Assembly (NCBI GenBank): GCA_028820945.1
Contig: JAPPHW010000307.1
Span: forward strand, 1-6,681
DNA: 6,681 nt
DNA from: Defluviicoccus sp.
Lineage (GTDB): Bacteria; Pseudomonadota; Alphaproteobacteria; MPNO01
Reading direction: 5' to 3'
The notes under the pieces are model-generated. The model was given only the letters and a program-made list of their open reading frames with translations, had not been told where the DNA came from and did not search any database. The translations under genes were made by a program, and so were the position numbers. Shown here piece by piece: positions 1-6,533 of this stretch (position 1 is its first letter; each line of letters opens with the position of its first letter).

Positions 1-1469
1 CGATCTTCGCCTCCAAGGGCGACAACAATATCGGCGTCAATTTCGCCGTCTCGACCGATTTGCTCCTTCGGGTCGTCGACGCGCTCATTGCCGACGGCGA
101 GGTCCGCTACCCGTCGCCCGGCTGGAGGCTGCGACCGGCCCGGCGCGATCGGATGGCCGGCGTCGCCGCGCCCGAGGTCGGCGCGGTGAGCGCCGGTGGC
201 CCGGCGGCGAGGGCGGGCATCGCGCCGGGCGACAGGGTGTTGAAAATCGGCGCCCGCCGGATTCTCGTGCCGCGCGATGCGATCGCGGCTTTCGCCGTCC
301 TGCGCGACCTGAACGAGCCGATCGACGTTACCCTGCAACGGGACGGGGAACGGCGGACGGTCGCCCTGTCCTTCGACACCGCGCGGACGGCGCCGGCGCC
401 ACGAACCGGACGGCAATCGCCAGGAGATTGCCCGCATCCAGCGCCCGTCTGCCGCGTCCGGCAGGCGGTTTTCCAGGTCTCTGGCTTCAACCCGATGGCG
501 AGCGCAACGCGGATCGGCCCGACGCTCCTCGTCACCAACCGGCATATCGTCGCGGACCGTCCCGACGCCGTCGTCTTCACCCCGGACGGACCGAGGAAGG
601 CACGGGTGATCCCTTCGGCCTATCGTGGCGATCTTGCATTGCTCGAAGTCCGGGGCCTGCCCGCGAACGGGTACGTCCCGGACCTGGAAGCGGAAGTCCG
701 GGACGACGGCACCTTCTATTCGGTGGGCACCGATATCGCCCGGAAAACGGTGCGCGTCTTCGCGCCCGGCAAGCTGATCGCACGACCGGCGGAAGGCGCG
801 GCGTTGGGACGGCTCCACGTTCGCGCGCGCATGCAACCCGGCGTCAGCGGCGGCGCCCTGGTGGACGCGCGCGGCGAGCTGGTAGGAATCGCGGTGGGCG
901 GCGGCGAGGGGCGGTTCGAGGCCATGCCGCTGGGCGCGGTTCGCTCGCTCCTCGCATTGCGCGGGGATGACAGCGCCCCGGAGGTGACGCGCCGGCTTGG
1001 CAAGGCGCTCTCGGATTGCGCCGCCGGGATACGCGCGATCGAACCGCGCGCGGCGACCGGATCGAAGCGCGATGCGCTCGCGAAGACCTGCGCCGAGGCG
1101 ATGAACCACGGCCAGTTGCTCGAAGCCGGGCGCGTGCTGGCGCGAGCGGGCGATTTCGGCCGCGCCATCGCCCTGCACGGTGAGGCGGTCATGCAGGTCC
1201 CGAACTCGATCAACGCGCGGGTCTCGCTCCTGGTGTCCCTTCAGCTCGCCGGCCGGTTCGCGGAGATGACCGGGCACGCCCGCCGGGCGATGCGCATGGC
1301 GCCCGACGACCCGCGAGTCCTGCGGTTCGCGGTACAGTCGGGCGTTTGGGGAAACGCGCCCGAGCTCGCCGAAATAGCCTATCGGGCGCTGCTGAAGGCG
1401 GATCCGCAGCAGGCCAGGGCGGCCCGCCGGTTCATCGACAACGCACCGCCCGCGCCGAGGCCACGTTAG
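1..1469 (+). CDS. Tandem trypsin-like serine protease with PDZ and TPR-like tail (HtrA-like), 5' partial
   Basis: The reading frame is open to the left edge (first full codon at 3), so the start lies outside the window; a TTG at 60 falls inside a conserved block and is not the start. Residues below count from position 3. Residues 1-33, including NIGVNFAVSTDLLLRVV, match the end of an HtrA/DegP protease domain (family pattern GIGFAIP). Residues 58-125 form a PDZ domain (GGPAARAGIAPGDRVLKI). A second trypsin-like domain at about 150-318 has a visible triad: His181 in TNRHIVAD, Asp210 in GDLALLEV, Ser282 in GVSGGALVD. Residues 360-475 are helical, alanine-rich and TPR-like. Such proteins normally act in the periplasm in protein quality control, but the signal peptide and first triad are not visible. 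Classical HtrA has one protease domain, so the second one is odd. The stop overlaps that of the convergent subtilase gene. The family call is firm; the substrate is unknown. Confidence 0.85.
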   Translation, partial: IFASKGDNNIGVNFAVSTDLLLRVVDALIADGEVRYPSPGWRLRPARRDRMAGVAAPEVGAVSAGGPAARAGIAPGDRVLKIGARRILVPRDAIAAFAVLRDLNEPIDVTLQRDGERRTVALSFDTARTAPAPRTGRQSPGDCPHPAPVCRVRQAVFQVSGFNPMASATRIGPTLLVTNRHIVADRPDAVVFTPDGPRKARVIPSAYRGDLALLEVRGLPANGYVPDLEAEVRDDGTFYSVGTDIARKTVRVFAPGKLIARPAEGAALGRLHVRARMQPGVSGGALVDARGELVGIAVGGGEGRFEAMPLGAVRSLLALRGDDSAPEVTRRLGKALSDCAAGIRAIEPRAATGSKRDALAKTCAEAMNHGQLLEAGRVLARAGDFGRAIALHGEAVMQVPNSINARVSLLVSLQLAGRFAEMTGHARRAMRMAPDDPRVLRFAVQSGVWGNAPELAEIAYRALLKADPQQARAARRFIDNAPPAPRPR

Positions 1470-2785
1470 GGCGCACAATCCGACAGCGGGTCGGGAATCC
1501 AGCCCGCCGCGACGACGCCTTCGCGCTCGAATGGAGACGGCGCCGCGCAGGCCAGGATGCGCGACTTGAGTTGCGTTGCGCTCAGACCCGGTTCGCGCGC
1601 CAGCATCCTCGCCGCGAGCGCGGCAAGGCGGGGCACAGCGTAGCTGGACCCGGACGCTCGCCCGGACGCGCCGCGAAAATCGACGATTTCCAGATTCTCG
1701 GCCGGCAGCATGACGTCGACGTTCGCGCGCCCCCAGTTCGACCCCGATGCAAGGCGGCCGAATCCGTCGGATGATGTCACCGTCAGGATGTTCTCCAGTT
1801 GGAGCACGGCCGGATAAACGGGCTCCCTGTCGATATCGCGGCCGTCGTTCCCGGCGGAGACGACGGCAAGGATGTCGCGCCCGCGAAGCGCGCGCTCGAA
1901 GGCGTACCAGTCCCCGGGTTTGCGGCTGCCGAGCGGCATGGCGAGGATGCGGGCGCCGGCGGCGGCGGCGCGGGCAACCAGATCGCCCATGCGGCTCATG
2001 TCGGGGCGGGGGTAGCGGAACGGGATCAGCGCGGCCCCGGGCGCTTCCCGCGCGAGCACCGATGCCACCGCCGTTCCGTGACGGATCGGCAGGAAAGGCC
2101 CGCGCGAAACGTCCCCGTCATAGGGCCATGGATCGAGATCCCAGTAGTCGAAACCGAGCGGGGTTCCCTCGCCGTTCCGGGCCAGCCGGTGGCGAAAGAG
2201 CGGCAGGTCGTAGGCAAGGCCGGAGTCCACGAGGCCGACCCGAATGCCGCCGGGGTCCTTTCCCCGGGGCCATGGCGCCTGCAGGGTCTCGGTCCATTTG
2301 AGCGTCTTTAGATCGGCTTCCAGTCGATCCAAAAATCGCCACGCATCGCCCTCCGGGCGAATTGCCCGGCCGGAACGGATGACGCACCCGCCATCCGCGA
2401 TTGCCTGGAGAACCGGCCGGACGGCGTTTCCGTCCCGCACCGCGTACGAGACCCGGAATTGGCGAAGACGTCCCCCGAACTGCCGCCGCTCGACGGCGAG
2501 CTCGTCGGCCCCCGGCAGCACGAGGCGAACCGCGATCCGCCGCGGATCCCGGTCCCCGGGGTAGCGCGACTCCTCCACCAACCAGCTGCCGGGCAGGGCG
2601 TCTTGCGCATCGAGGCCGGACAATCCGGGCCGCGGGCAAATTCGCTCGACGGCGAGACGCAGCCAGCCCGCTTCGTTCCCGTTGCCGACAGCGCCCGATG
2701 CGTTCGGCGCCGCGATCGCCGCGGCGAGGACGGCGACCGATCGCGTCAGCCAGGCCGCGATGCCGACCTTCGGGGAGCCGCTTAT
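1466..2785 (-). CDS. Subtilisin-family (S8) serine protease, exported, probable ATA start
   Basis: A 439-residue protein if started at ATA (2785-2783). Residues 1-32 look like a Sec signal peptide (hydrophobic SVAVLAAAIAA, then NASGA). Residues 33-175 are an N-terminal region I do not recognise, perhaps a propeptide. The S8 catalytic domain spans about 178-415: Asp187 in GLVDSGL, His236 in RHGTAVAS, oxyanion Asn313 in SAGND, and nucleophile Ser381 in GSSYAVP. All key residues are present, so it is predicted to be active outside the cytoplasm. Four cysteines (50, 134, 412, 438) could form disulfides. No ATG, GTG or TTG lies near the signal peptide; the first TTG (2623) would delete it. The ATA overlaps the permease stop as ATAA and has GGAGGG 8 bases upstream, so translational coupling to the permease is likely. 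A CTG at 2749 is the alternative start. The catalytic call is firm, the start is inferred. Confidence 0.87.
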   Translation of the reverse strand: MSGSPKVGIAAWLTRSVAVLAAAIAAPNASGAVGNGNEAGWLRLAVERICPRPGLSGLDAQDALPGSWLVEESRYPGDRDPRRIAVRLVLPGADELAVERRQFGGRLRQFRVSYAVRDGNAVRPVLQAIADGGCVIRSGRAIRPEGDAWRFLDRLEADLKTLKWTETLQAPWPRGKDPGGIRVGLVDSGLAYDLPLFRHRLARNGEGTPLGFDYWDLDPWPYDGDVSRGPFLPIRHGTAVASVLAREAPGAALIPFRYPRPDMSRMGDLVARAAAAGARILAMPLGSRKPGDWYAFERALRGRDILAVVSAGNDGRDIDREPVYPAVLQLENILTVTSSDGFGRLASGSNWGRANVDVMLPAENLEIVDFRGASGRASGSSYAVPRLAALAARMLAREPGLSATQLKSRILACAAPSPFEREGVVAAGWIPDPLSDCAP

Positions 2786-4551
2786 CTCCCGATCCCTCCG
2801 ATCGCCGCGCCCGCCGGCGCGTCGACGCGGACGGTCACGATATCGGTGTCGTGATATTGCTGGTGGTGCACGGAAGAGGCGAGGTGACGCAGCAGGCGCA
2901 GCGACACCTCGCGCTCGGCCGGGGCCTCCTCGGCCCGTTCGGCAAGCAAGGCGATGCGGTCCTGCAGGTTGTCCTCGCCCGGCGCGGCGATGAACTCCAG
3001 CACGGCGCCGCCGCCTTCGCGGTGGGCGCTGAGCAGCAGGCGCCGCCCTGCCCCCTCCTCTCCTCCATCCGCGTGGAGAAGCGTGAGCAGCGTCTCCTCG
3101 ACGGCGGCGTCGAGGCGGTGCGTCATCGCGCCGTCCCATCCGCTCCGGGCCGCGAAACCGGCGAGGAACTCCCTGATCCTGGGCAATTCCGAGATTTCGA
3201 ACGCGACTTCGATCCGCCGGCGGCGGGGTTCCGTCAGCTCCACGAACAGGGTCAGGACGATCGCCACCAGCCCGCCCGCGGTCATGCCGTTCTCGAGCAG
3301 CCCGCCGGCGAACTCCGAGAAGTATTCGGGAAAGATCAGCCCGTGCTGGAAACCGACCCCGGCCCAGAAGGAGATCCCCACGATCAGCCCCTTGCGGTAG
3401 TCGATTCCGTCCTGGACGACGATCTTCATGCCCAGCACGAACAGCATCGCGAGCAGAACGGTGATGTAGGCCGCGGCGACCGGGCCCGGAATTGCCAGCA
3501 CCACCGCGAGCGCCTTGGGAAGGAACGCCACGGCAACGAACACGATCCCGAGCGCTATCCCCACCCGGCGGGCCGCCACCCCGGTGAGCTCGGTCACCGA
3601 CACGCTCGTCGAGTAGGTCGTGTTGGGAACCGTCGCGGCGAGGCCCGAGAGCAGGTTGCCCATGCCGTCCGCCGCCACCGCCCCCTGCACGGCCCGGAAG
3701 TCCACCGCCCTGGATTCGCGCCAGGATACGCGCTGGATGGCCACGGAATCGCCGATCGTCTCGATGGCGCCCACCAGCGTCACGAAGACGAACGCGGGTA
3801 GCAGCGCCCAGAAGACCGGCCCGAAACCGAGATCGAGCCCGGGCCAGGAGCCTTGGGGAAGACCGATCCACGCCGCGTCCGCCACGCGGCCAACGTCGTA
3901 GAGGCCGTAGAACCCGGCGACCACGGAACCCGCGACCACGCCGACCACCGGCGCCCAGAGCCGCAGCGCGCCGGTTGCCTTGAGCGCGATGCCGGCAATG
4001 ACGACCACGGTCAGCAGCGCGCTGACCGGAGCGGCGAATTCCGGGCTGCCTTCGGGAACCGCCTTCAGCATGCCGAAGATGATCGGCATCACCGTGACCG
4101 GGATCAGCATGATCACCGTGCCCGCGACGGTCGGGGTGAGAATCCGCCGGAACAGCGAAAGCCGCGCGGCGAGCGCGAACTGGAACAGGGCGGAGGCGAC
4201 GACCAGCGTGGCGAGCATCGCCGGGCCGCCCTTGGCGATCGCCGCGACGCAGATGGCGATGAACGCGCCGGAGGTCCCCATCGCGAGAACGTAGCCCGCG
4301 CCCAGCCGGCCGACGCGCACGGCCTGCAGCACGGTGGTCGCTCCGCTGATCGCCACCGCGGCGAACACCGCCCACGCGAGGAAGTCCTCGGAGCCGCCGG
4401 CCGCGCGCACCACGATCGCCGGAGTCAGCACGATGCCGCCGGCGGTAAGGATGGCGAGCTGGAGGCCGAGGCCGAAGGCGAGCGCCGGCGGCGGCTTCTC
4501 GTCCGCCTCGTAACGTATACCCGAACGGCGGCCGCTATCGTCGGTGGTCAT
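2782..4551 (-). CDS. NCS2 (xanthine/uracil-type) permease fused to a C-terminal degenerate HATPase-like domain
   Basis: A 589-residue inner-membrane protein. Residues 20-440 hold many hydrophobic segments and fit the NCS2/SLC23 nucleobase transporter family, whose members usually end near 430-480 residues. Visible family features are the conserved acidic residue in GAIETIGD (Glu264), ADGMGNLLSG (Asp295) and VPNTTYSTSVSVTELTG (308-324). Two hallmark positions differ: the TM1 Gln-His motif reads Gln31-Leu32, and the usual N-x-G signature after PNTTYS is not conserved, so the substrate is uncertain. Residues 445-576 are a soluble domain resembling the RsbW/HATPase_c_2 fold: AVEETLLTLLHAD (483-495) sits where the N-box belongs but lacks its Asn, the DxGxG box is replaced by APGEDNLQDR, and VSLRLLRHLASSV ends the fold. 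Nucleotide binding is therefore doubtful. The ATG at 4551 has GGAAAAAAGG just upstream. The permease assignment is firm; the tail is a pattern-based inference. Confidence 0.88.
   Translation of the reverse strand: MTTDDSGRRSGIRYEADEKPPPALAFGLGLQLAILTAGGIVLTPAIVVRAAGGSEDFLAWAVFAAVAISGATTVLQAVRVGRLGAGYVLAMGTSGAFIAICVAAIAKGGPAMLATLVVASALFQFALAARLSLFRRILTPTVAGTVIMLIPVTVMPIIFGMLKAVPEGSPEFAAPVSALLTVVVIAGIALKATGALRLWAPVVGVVAGSVVAGFYGLYDVGRVADAAWIGLPQGSWPGLDLGFGPVFWALLPAFVFVTLVGAIETIGDSVAIQRVSWRESRAVDFRAVQGAVAADGMGNLLSGLAATVPNTTYSTSVSVTELTGVAARRVGIALGIVFVAVAFLPKALAVVLAIPGPVAAAYITVLLAMLFVLGMKIVVQDGIDYRKGLIVGISFWAGVGFQHGLIFPEYFSEFAGGLLENGMTAGGLVAIVLTLFVELTEPRRRRIEVAFEISELPRIREFLAGFAARSGWDGAMTHRLDAAVEETLLTLLHADGGEEGAGRRLLLSAHREGGGAVLEFIAAPGEDNLQDRIALLAERAEEAPAEREVSLRLLRHLASSVHHQQYHDTDIVTVRVDAPAGAAIGGIGR
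2794..2799 (-). promoter_or_regulatory. Shine-Dalgarno GGAGGG for the subtilase gene
   Basis: On the minus strand GGAGGG lies inside the last codons of the permease, 8 bases before the ATA at 2785-2783. This is a strong site at normal spacing and is the main evidence for starting the subtilase at ATA rather than further downstream. Confidence 0.6.
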
Positions 4552-4653
4552 ACCTTTTTTCCATGTCGATTAACGAATGGCGGGACTATGTCATATCCCG
4601 GCGCCGCGCACCGCAGGAGGCCGCGGGCGTGAGAGCGACAGCGGGGCTCTTTA

Positions 4654-4682
4654 TTGTAACCTGCACCTTAACAGGTTACATA
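4654..4682 (+). promoter_or_regulatory. Candidate higBA promoter overlapping the operator
   Basis: TTGTAA (4654-4659) could serve as a -35 box and TACATA (4677-4682) as a -10 box, with a 17-base spacer. The matches to the sigma70 consensus are only partial. Transcription would begin close to the higB GTG, giving a very short or leaderless 5' end, which agrees with the weak ribosome binding site there. Both boxes sit within the palindrome, so HigA binding would block RNA polymerase. Confidence 0.35.
4655..4680. promoter_or_regulatory. Perfect inverted repeat, probable HigA operator
   Basis: TGTAACCTG (4655-4663) and CAGGTTACA (4672-4680) are exact reverse complements separated by 8 bases (CACCTTAA), with half-site centres 17 bases apart. 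That suits a dimeric HTH repressor reading two major grooves. The repeat ends 8 bases before the higB GTG and overlaps the likely promoter, as expected for autoregulation of a toxin-antitoxin operon by HigA. It lacks a T-run, so it is not a typical terminator. Confidence 0.75.
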
Positions 4683-4688
4683 TTGGGC

Positions 4689-4967
4689 GTGATCGTTGGT
4701 TTTCGCCATGTCGGCCTGAAACGCCTGTTCGAGAGAGGTGACGGCAGACGGGTTTCGCCCGAGCTGATCCCCATGGTGGAACGGGTTCTCGCCCGCCTCG
4801 ACGAAGCGAGCGAACCCGCGGACATGAACCTTCCGGGGTTCAGACTGCATATTCTGCGGGGAGATCTCGCAGGCTTTTGGTCGGTCGGCGTGTCCGGTAA
4901 CTGGCGAATTGTATTTCGTTTCGAGGGCCGGGATGTCCGGGACGTGAATTTGCTCGACTACCACTAG
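4689..4967 (+). CDS. higB: HigB-type toxin, RelE/ParE superfamily mRNA interferase
   Basis: A 92-residue protein from GTG at 4689, the usual HigB length. Members of this family enter the ribosomal A site and cut translated mRNA. The fold motifs are clear: GFRHVGLKRLFERGDG at the N terminus, LPGFRLHILRGDLAGFWSV (48-66), NWRIVFRF (71-78) and the C-terminal LLDYH. His54, Asp90, Tyr91 and His92 coincide with the active-site residues described for Proteus vulgaris HigB; position 57 is Arg where that protein has Lys. An upstream ATG at 4563 would add 42 residues with no family similarity and would place the operator inside the gene, so I reject it. The toxin gene precedes the antitoxin by 12 bases, the order typical of higBA. 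Base use is less GC-rich than in neighbouring genes, which hints at horizontal acquisition. Confidence 0.93.
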   Translation: MIVGFRHVGLKRLFERGDGRRVSPELIPMVERVLARLDEASEPADMNLPGFRLHILRGDLAGFWSVGVSGNWRIVFRFEGRDVRDVNLLDYH

Positions 4968-4979
4968 AAAGGCCGTGGC

Positions 4980-5270
4980 ATGCCTATGAAGAATCCACCT
5001 CATCCGGGGCTTTCGGTGCGTCACGACTGCCTGGAACCGCTTGGTCTCAGCGTCACCGAAGCCGCGCGCAAGCTGGGTATCAGCCGAAAGCAACTTTCCG
5101 ACATCGTCAACTGCCGCTCCGGCATCTCGCCCGAGATGGCGATCCGCCTCGACAAGGCGTTCGGCGGCGGTGCCGAGACCTGGTACCGGCTTCAGTCGGC
5201 CTGGAGTCTGGCCCAGGCGATGAAACGGGCGGACCGGATCGAAGTCGAACGGGTATCGCCCGCCGCGTAA
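4980..5270 (+). CDS. higA: HigA-type antitoxin, XRE-family HTH regulator
   Basis: A 96-residue protein from ATG at 4980, with another in-frame ATG at 4986. GAAAGG lies 7 bases upstream of the first ATG and favours it. Residues 22-60 form an XRE-type helix-turn-helix: [20 protein letters not shown] followed by [16 protein letters not shown]. The following [15 protein letters not shown] (66-80) is typical of the HigA/VapI group. It is expected to neutralise HigB by direct binding and to repress the operon through the palindrome at 4655-4680. The protein lacks the long C-terminal extension of E. coli HigA, and it matches the compact HigA subfamily paired with this HigB type. Its stop lies 21 bases from the end of the convergent DUF192 gene, with no terminator visible between them. 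Confidence 0.93.
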   Translation: MPMKNPPHPGLSVRHDCLEPLGLSVTEAARKLGISRKQLSDIVNCRSGISPEMAIRLDKAFGGGAETWYRLQSAWSLAQAMKRADRIEVERVSPAA

Positions 5271-5291
5271 GGCCGGAAAGCGCCCGCTCGC

Positions 5292-5762
5292 CTATCGGTC
5301 GATGGCCGGGGTCGCCACCGTGGCCCCCGGCTCGATCCCGAGCCGGGCCGTCGTGCCCGCGTTCAGCTCCAGCACCGCGCGCACCGTCCCCCGGGACGGG
5401 ATGTTCTCTTCCGACAGCGGGACGGTCCGTTCGACGATGCGAGAGATCCGCCCGTCCGGCGCGATGAAGAGCATGTCGAGCGGGAGATAGGTGTTTCGCA
5501 TCCACATCGAAACCGGCCGGGGCGGGTCGTAGACGAACAGCATCCCCGCATCGGGGGCCATCCGGCGGCGGAACATCAGGCCCTGCGAGTGCTCGCGGGG
5601 CGTCCGCGCGACCTCGACCGAGAAACGATGCTCACGGCCGCCGCTCCGGATAACGAGGATGCCCCGCTCGAATTTCGTCAGGCGGCGCTGGCCCGCCGCG
5701 GGCAGCGCGGCGAGGGCGAGACAGGCACCGAGGCCGAGGGTCAGCGACCGGCGGCCCAACAA
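5292..5762 (-). CDS. DUF192 (UPF0127) family exported protein
   Basis: A 156-residue protein starting at TTG (5762), with a second TTG directly after it. Residues 1-24 are a signal peptide (GRRS, then LTLGLGACLALAALPAAG), so the protein is probably periplasmic. The DUF192 core spans 34-150, with the family blocks GLMFRRRM (61-68), GMLFVYDPPRPVSMWMRNT (73-91), LPLDMLFI (93-100) and VLELNAGTTARLGIEPG (130-146). The molecular function of DUF192 is not established. It lies 35 bases downstream of the cold-shock gene on the same strand and is probably cotranscribed with it; I recall this pairing as common in Alphaproteobacteria. No ATG is in frame: the ATG at 5772 is in another frame. The exact start is therefore uncertain, the family is firm. 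Confidence 0.92.
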   Translation of the reverse strand: MLGRRSLTLGLGACLALAALPAAGQRRLTKFERGILVIRSGGREHRFSVEVARTPREHSQGLMFRRRMAPDAGMLFVYDPPRPVSMWMRNTYLPLDMLFIAPDGRISRIVERTVPLSEENIPSRGTVRAVLELNAGTTARLGIEPGATVATPAIDR

Positions 5763-5797
5763 GGTCCGACATCCGCTCCGGAAGTCTGCGATGACCG

Positions 5798-6358
5798 CTA
5801 GACGAACTGGTCGACGCTACCCGGACCCGGCAGCATTATCTCCACCGCCTGCATCCCCTTCGGTCCCTGCGCCGTCTTCACCATGACCTTCTGGCCGGTC
5901 ACCAGGCCCGCGAGATTGGCGCGGCGCAGCGTCACCATGTGGATGAACACATCGAGCTGGGTTTCGTCGGGGCAAACGAATCCGTACCCCTTGTGCGGAT
6001 TGAACCACTTGACGGTCGCCATCTCGAAATCGCCGGTGGCCTCCGGCTGGGGCGGCGGCGGCGGCGGGGCGCGCGAATACCCCTCTTCGCCCTCCGGCAC
6101 GGCGGTAGAGAGGTCGACGGCAAGGATCGACTGCACCTGCAGCCCCTTGGTCGCCTGAACCGTCTCGCACTCGACGGTCGAGCCTACCGGGATCTTGTCC
6201 AGGCCCGCCTGTCTCAGAACCGTCATGTGGAGAAAAACGTCGCCCGACCCATCCTCCGGCGTAACGAAACCGTACCCCTTCACAGCGTTGAACCACTTTA
6301 CAGTGCCCCGCATACGGGACGAGGCGATGGGGTCGCCTCCGCCCTGAGACTCCGACAC
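5798..6358 (-). CDS. Cold-shock protein with two cold-shock domains
   Basis: A 186-residue cytoplasmic single-stranded nucleic acid-binding protein. CSD1 is at about 16-82 (GTVKWFNAVKGYGFV, then DVFLH) and CSD2 at about 112-176 (ATVKWFNPHKGYGFV, then DVFIH). Both keep the RNP1 (KGYGFV) and RNP2 (DVF[LI]H) motifs and the aromatic residues that stack on bases. A charged linker at 83-110 ends in a run of six prolines. Classical CspA is about 70 residues with one domain; the double form is characteristic of Alphaproteobacteria. Such proteins act as RNA chaperones or antiterminators. The GTG at 6358 is preferred because AGGGGG lies 4 bases upstream; an internal ATG at residue 16 would give a shorter but still complete pair of domains. 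Confidence 0.93.
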   Translation of the reverse strand: MSESQGGGDPIASSRMRGTVKWFNAVKGYGFVTPEDGSGDVFLHMTVLRQAGLDKIPVGSTVECETVQATKGLQVQSILAVDLSTAVPEGEEGYSRAPPPPPPQPEATGDFEMATVKWFNPHKGYGFVCPDETQLDVFIHMVTLRRANLAGLVTGQKVMVKTAQGPKGMQAVEIMLPGPGSVDQFV

Positions 6359-6362
6359 AATT

Positions 6363-6368
6363 CCCCCT
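6363..6368 (-). promoter_or_regulatory. Shine-Dalgarno AGGGGG for the cold-shock gene
   Basis: Minus-strand AGGGGG followed by AATT and then GTG at 6358. It decides the start in favour of GTG over the internal ATG. Confidence 0.6.
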
Positions 6369-6371
6369 AGA

Positions 6372-6401
6372 ATTATTTTGTTTAGGTTACATTAGTTGCA
6401 A
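6372..6401 (-). promoter_or_regulatory. Candidate promoter of the cold-shock/DUF192 unit
   Basis: This is an AT-rich island in otherwise GC-rich DNA. On the minus strand TTGCAA (6401-6396) and AATAAT (6377-6372, five of six to consensus) are separated by 18 bases. A weakness is that the start of transcription would fall in or next to the ribosome binding site. The true promoter could lie further upstream, as cold-shock genes often have long leaders. Confidence 0.3.
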
Positions 6402-6533
6402 TTCGAGCAGATTTACACCATTGAGCCGGTGCGCGCCACCACTTTTGTGACTTAGCCGGGCGTCCGAATCCGGGGATTCCGGTCGAAAGGCCTTACTTTG
6501 GGCTAGCCATTCCGGGGAGGGCCGACTAGGGTT
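6402..6533. other. Non-coding region upstream of the cold-shock gene
   Basis: I find no convincing gene here. It has mixed composition and one small hairpin (GAATCC at 6466-6471 and GGATTC at 6474-6479, 2-base loop). It may contain the leader or promoter of the cold-shock gene. Confidence 0.5.

Larger units (their letters stand above)
4552..4688. promoter_or_regulatory. Divergent intergenic region between permease and higBA
   Basis: This 137-base region must hold the promoters for both the leftward permease-subtilase unit and the rightward higBA unit. The rightward side is AT-rich and contains the operator palindrome described separately. On the leftward side I see only a purine-rich ribosome binding site next to the permease ATG and no convincing -35/-10 pair. 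Confidence 0.5.

Noticed and set aside
2401..3801. 466-residue open frame on the + strand antisense to the permease and subtilase
   Set aside because: Low-complexity His/Arg/Gly-rich composition without recognisable motifs; it is the shadow of real minus-strand genes.
2786..4375. Upstream extension of the subtilase frame on the minus strand, giving a 969-residue open frame through the permease
   Set aside because: The extension is Arg/Gly-rich with no domain and runs antiphase to a well-supported permease. Long open frames in off-frames are expected at this GC content. Only the part from 2785 down has a signal peptide and S8 motifs.
4655..4680. Inverted repeat read as a Rho-independent terminator
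   Set aside because: No U-run follows, the stem is not GC-rich, and it sits directly before a toxin-antitoxin operon, so an operator is more likely.
4563..4688. 42-residue N-terminal extension of HigB from ATG at 4563
   Set aside because: It contains the operator palindrome, has no family similarity, and would exceed the usual HigB length; GTG at 4689 gives the standard 92 residues.
5939..6370. Open frame on the + strand opposite the cold-shock gene
   Set aside because: It is the complement of two conserved cold-shock domains and has no motifs of its own.
6466..6479. Small hairpin GAATCC/GGATTC upstream of the cold-shock gene
   Set aside because: A 6-bp stem with a 2-base loop is too short and sterically poor to call a regulatory structure.
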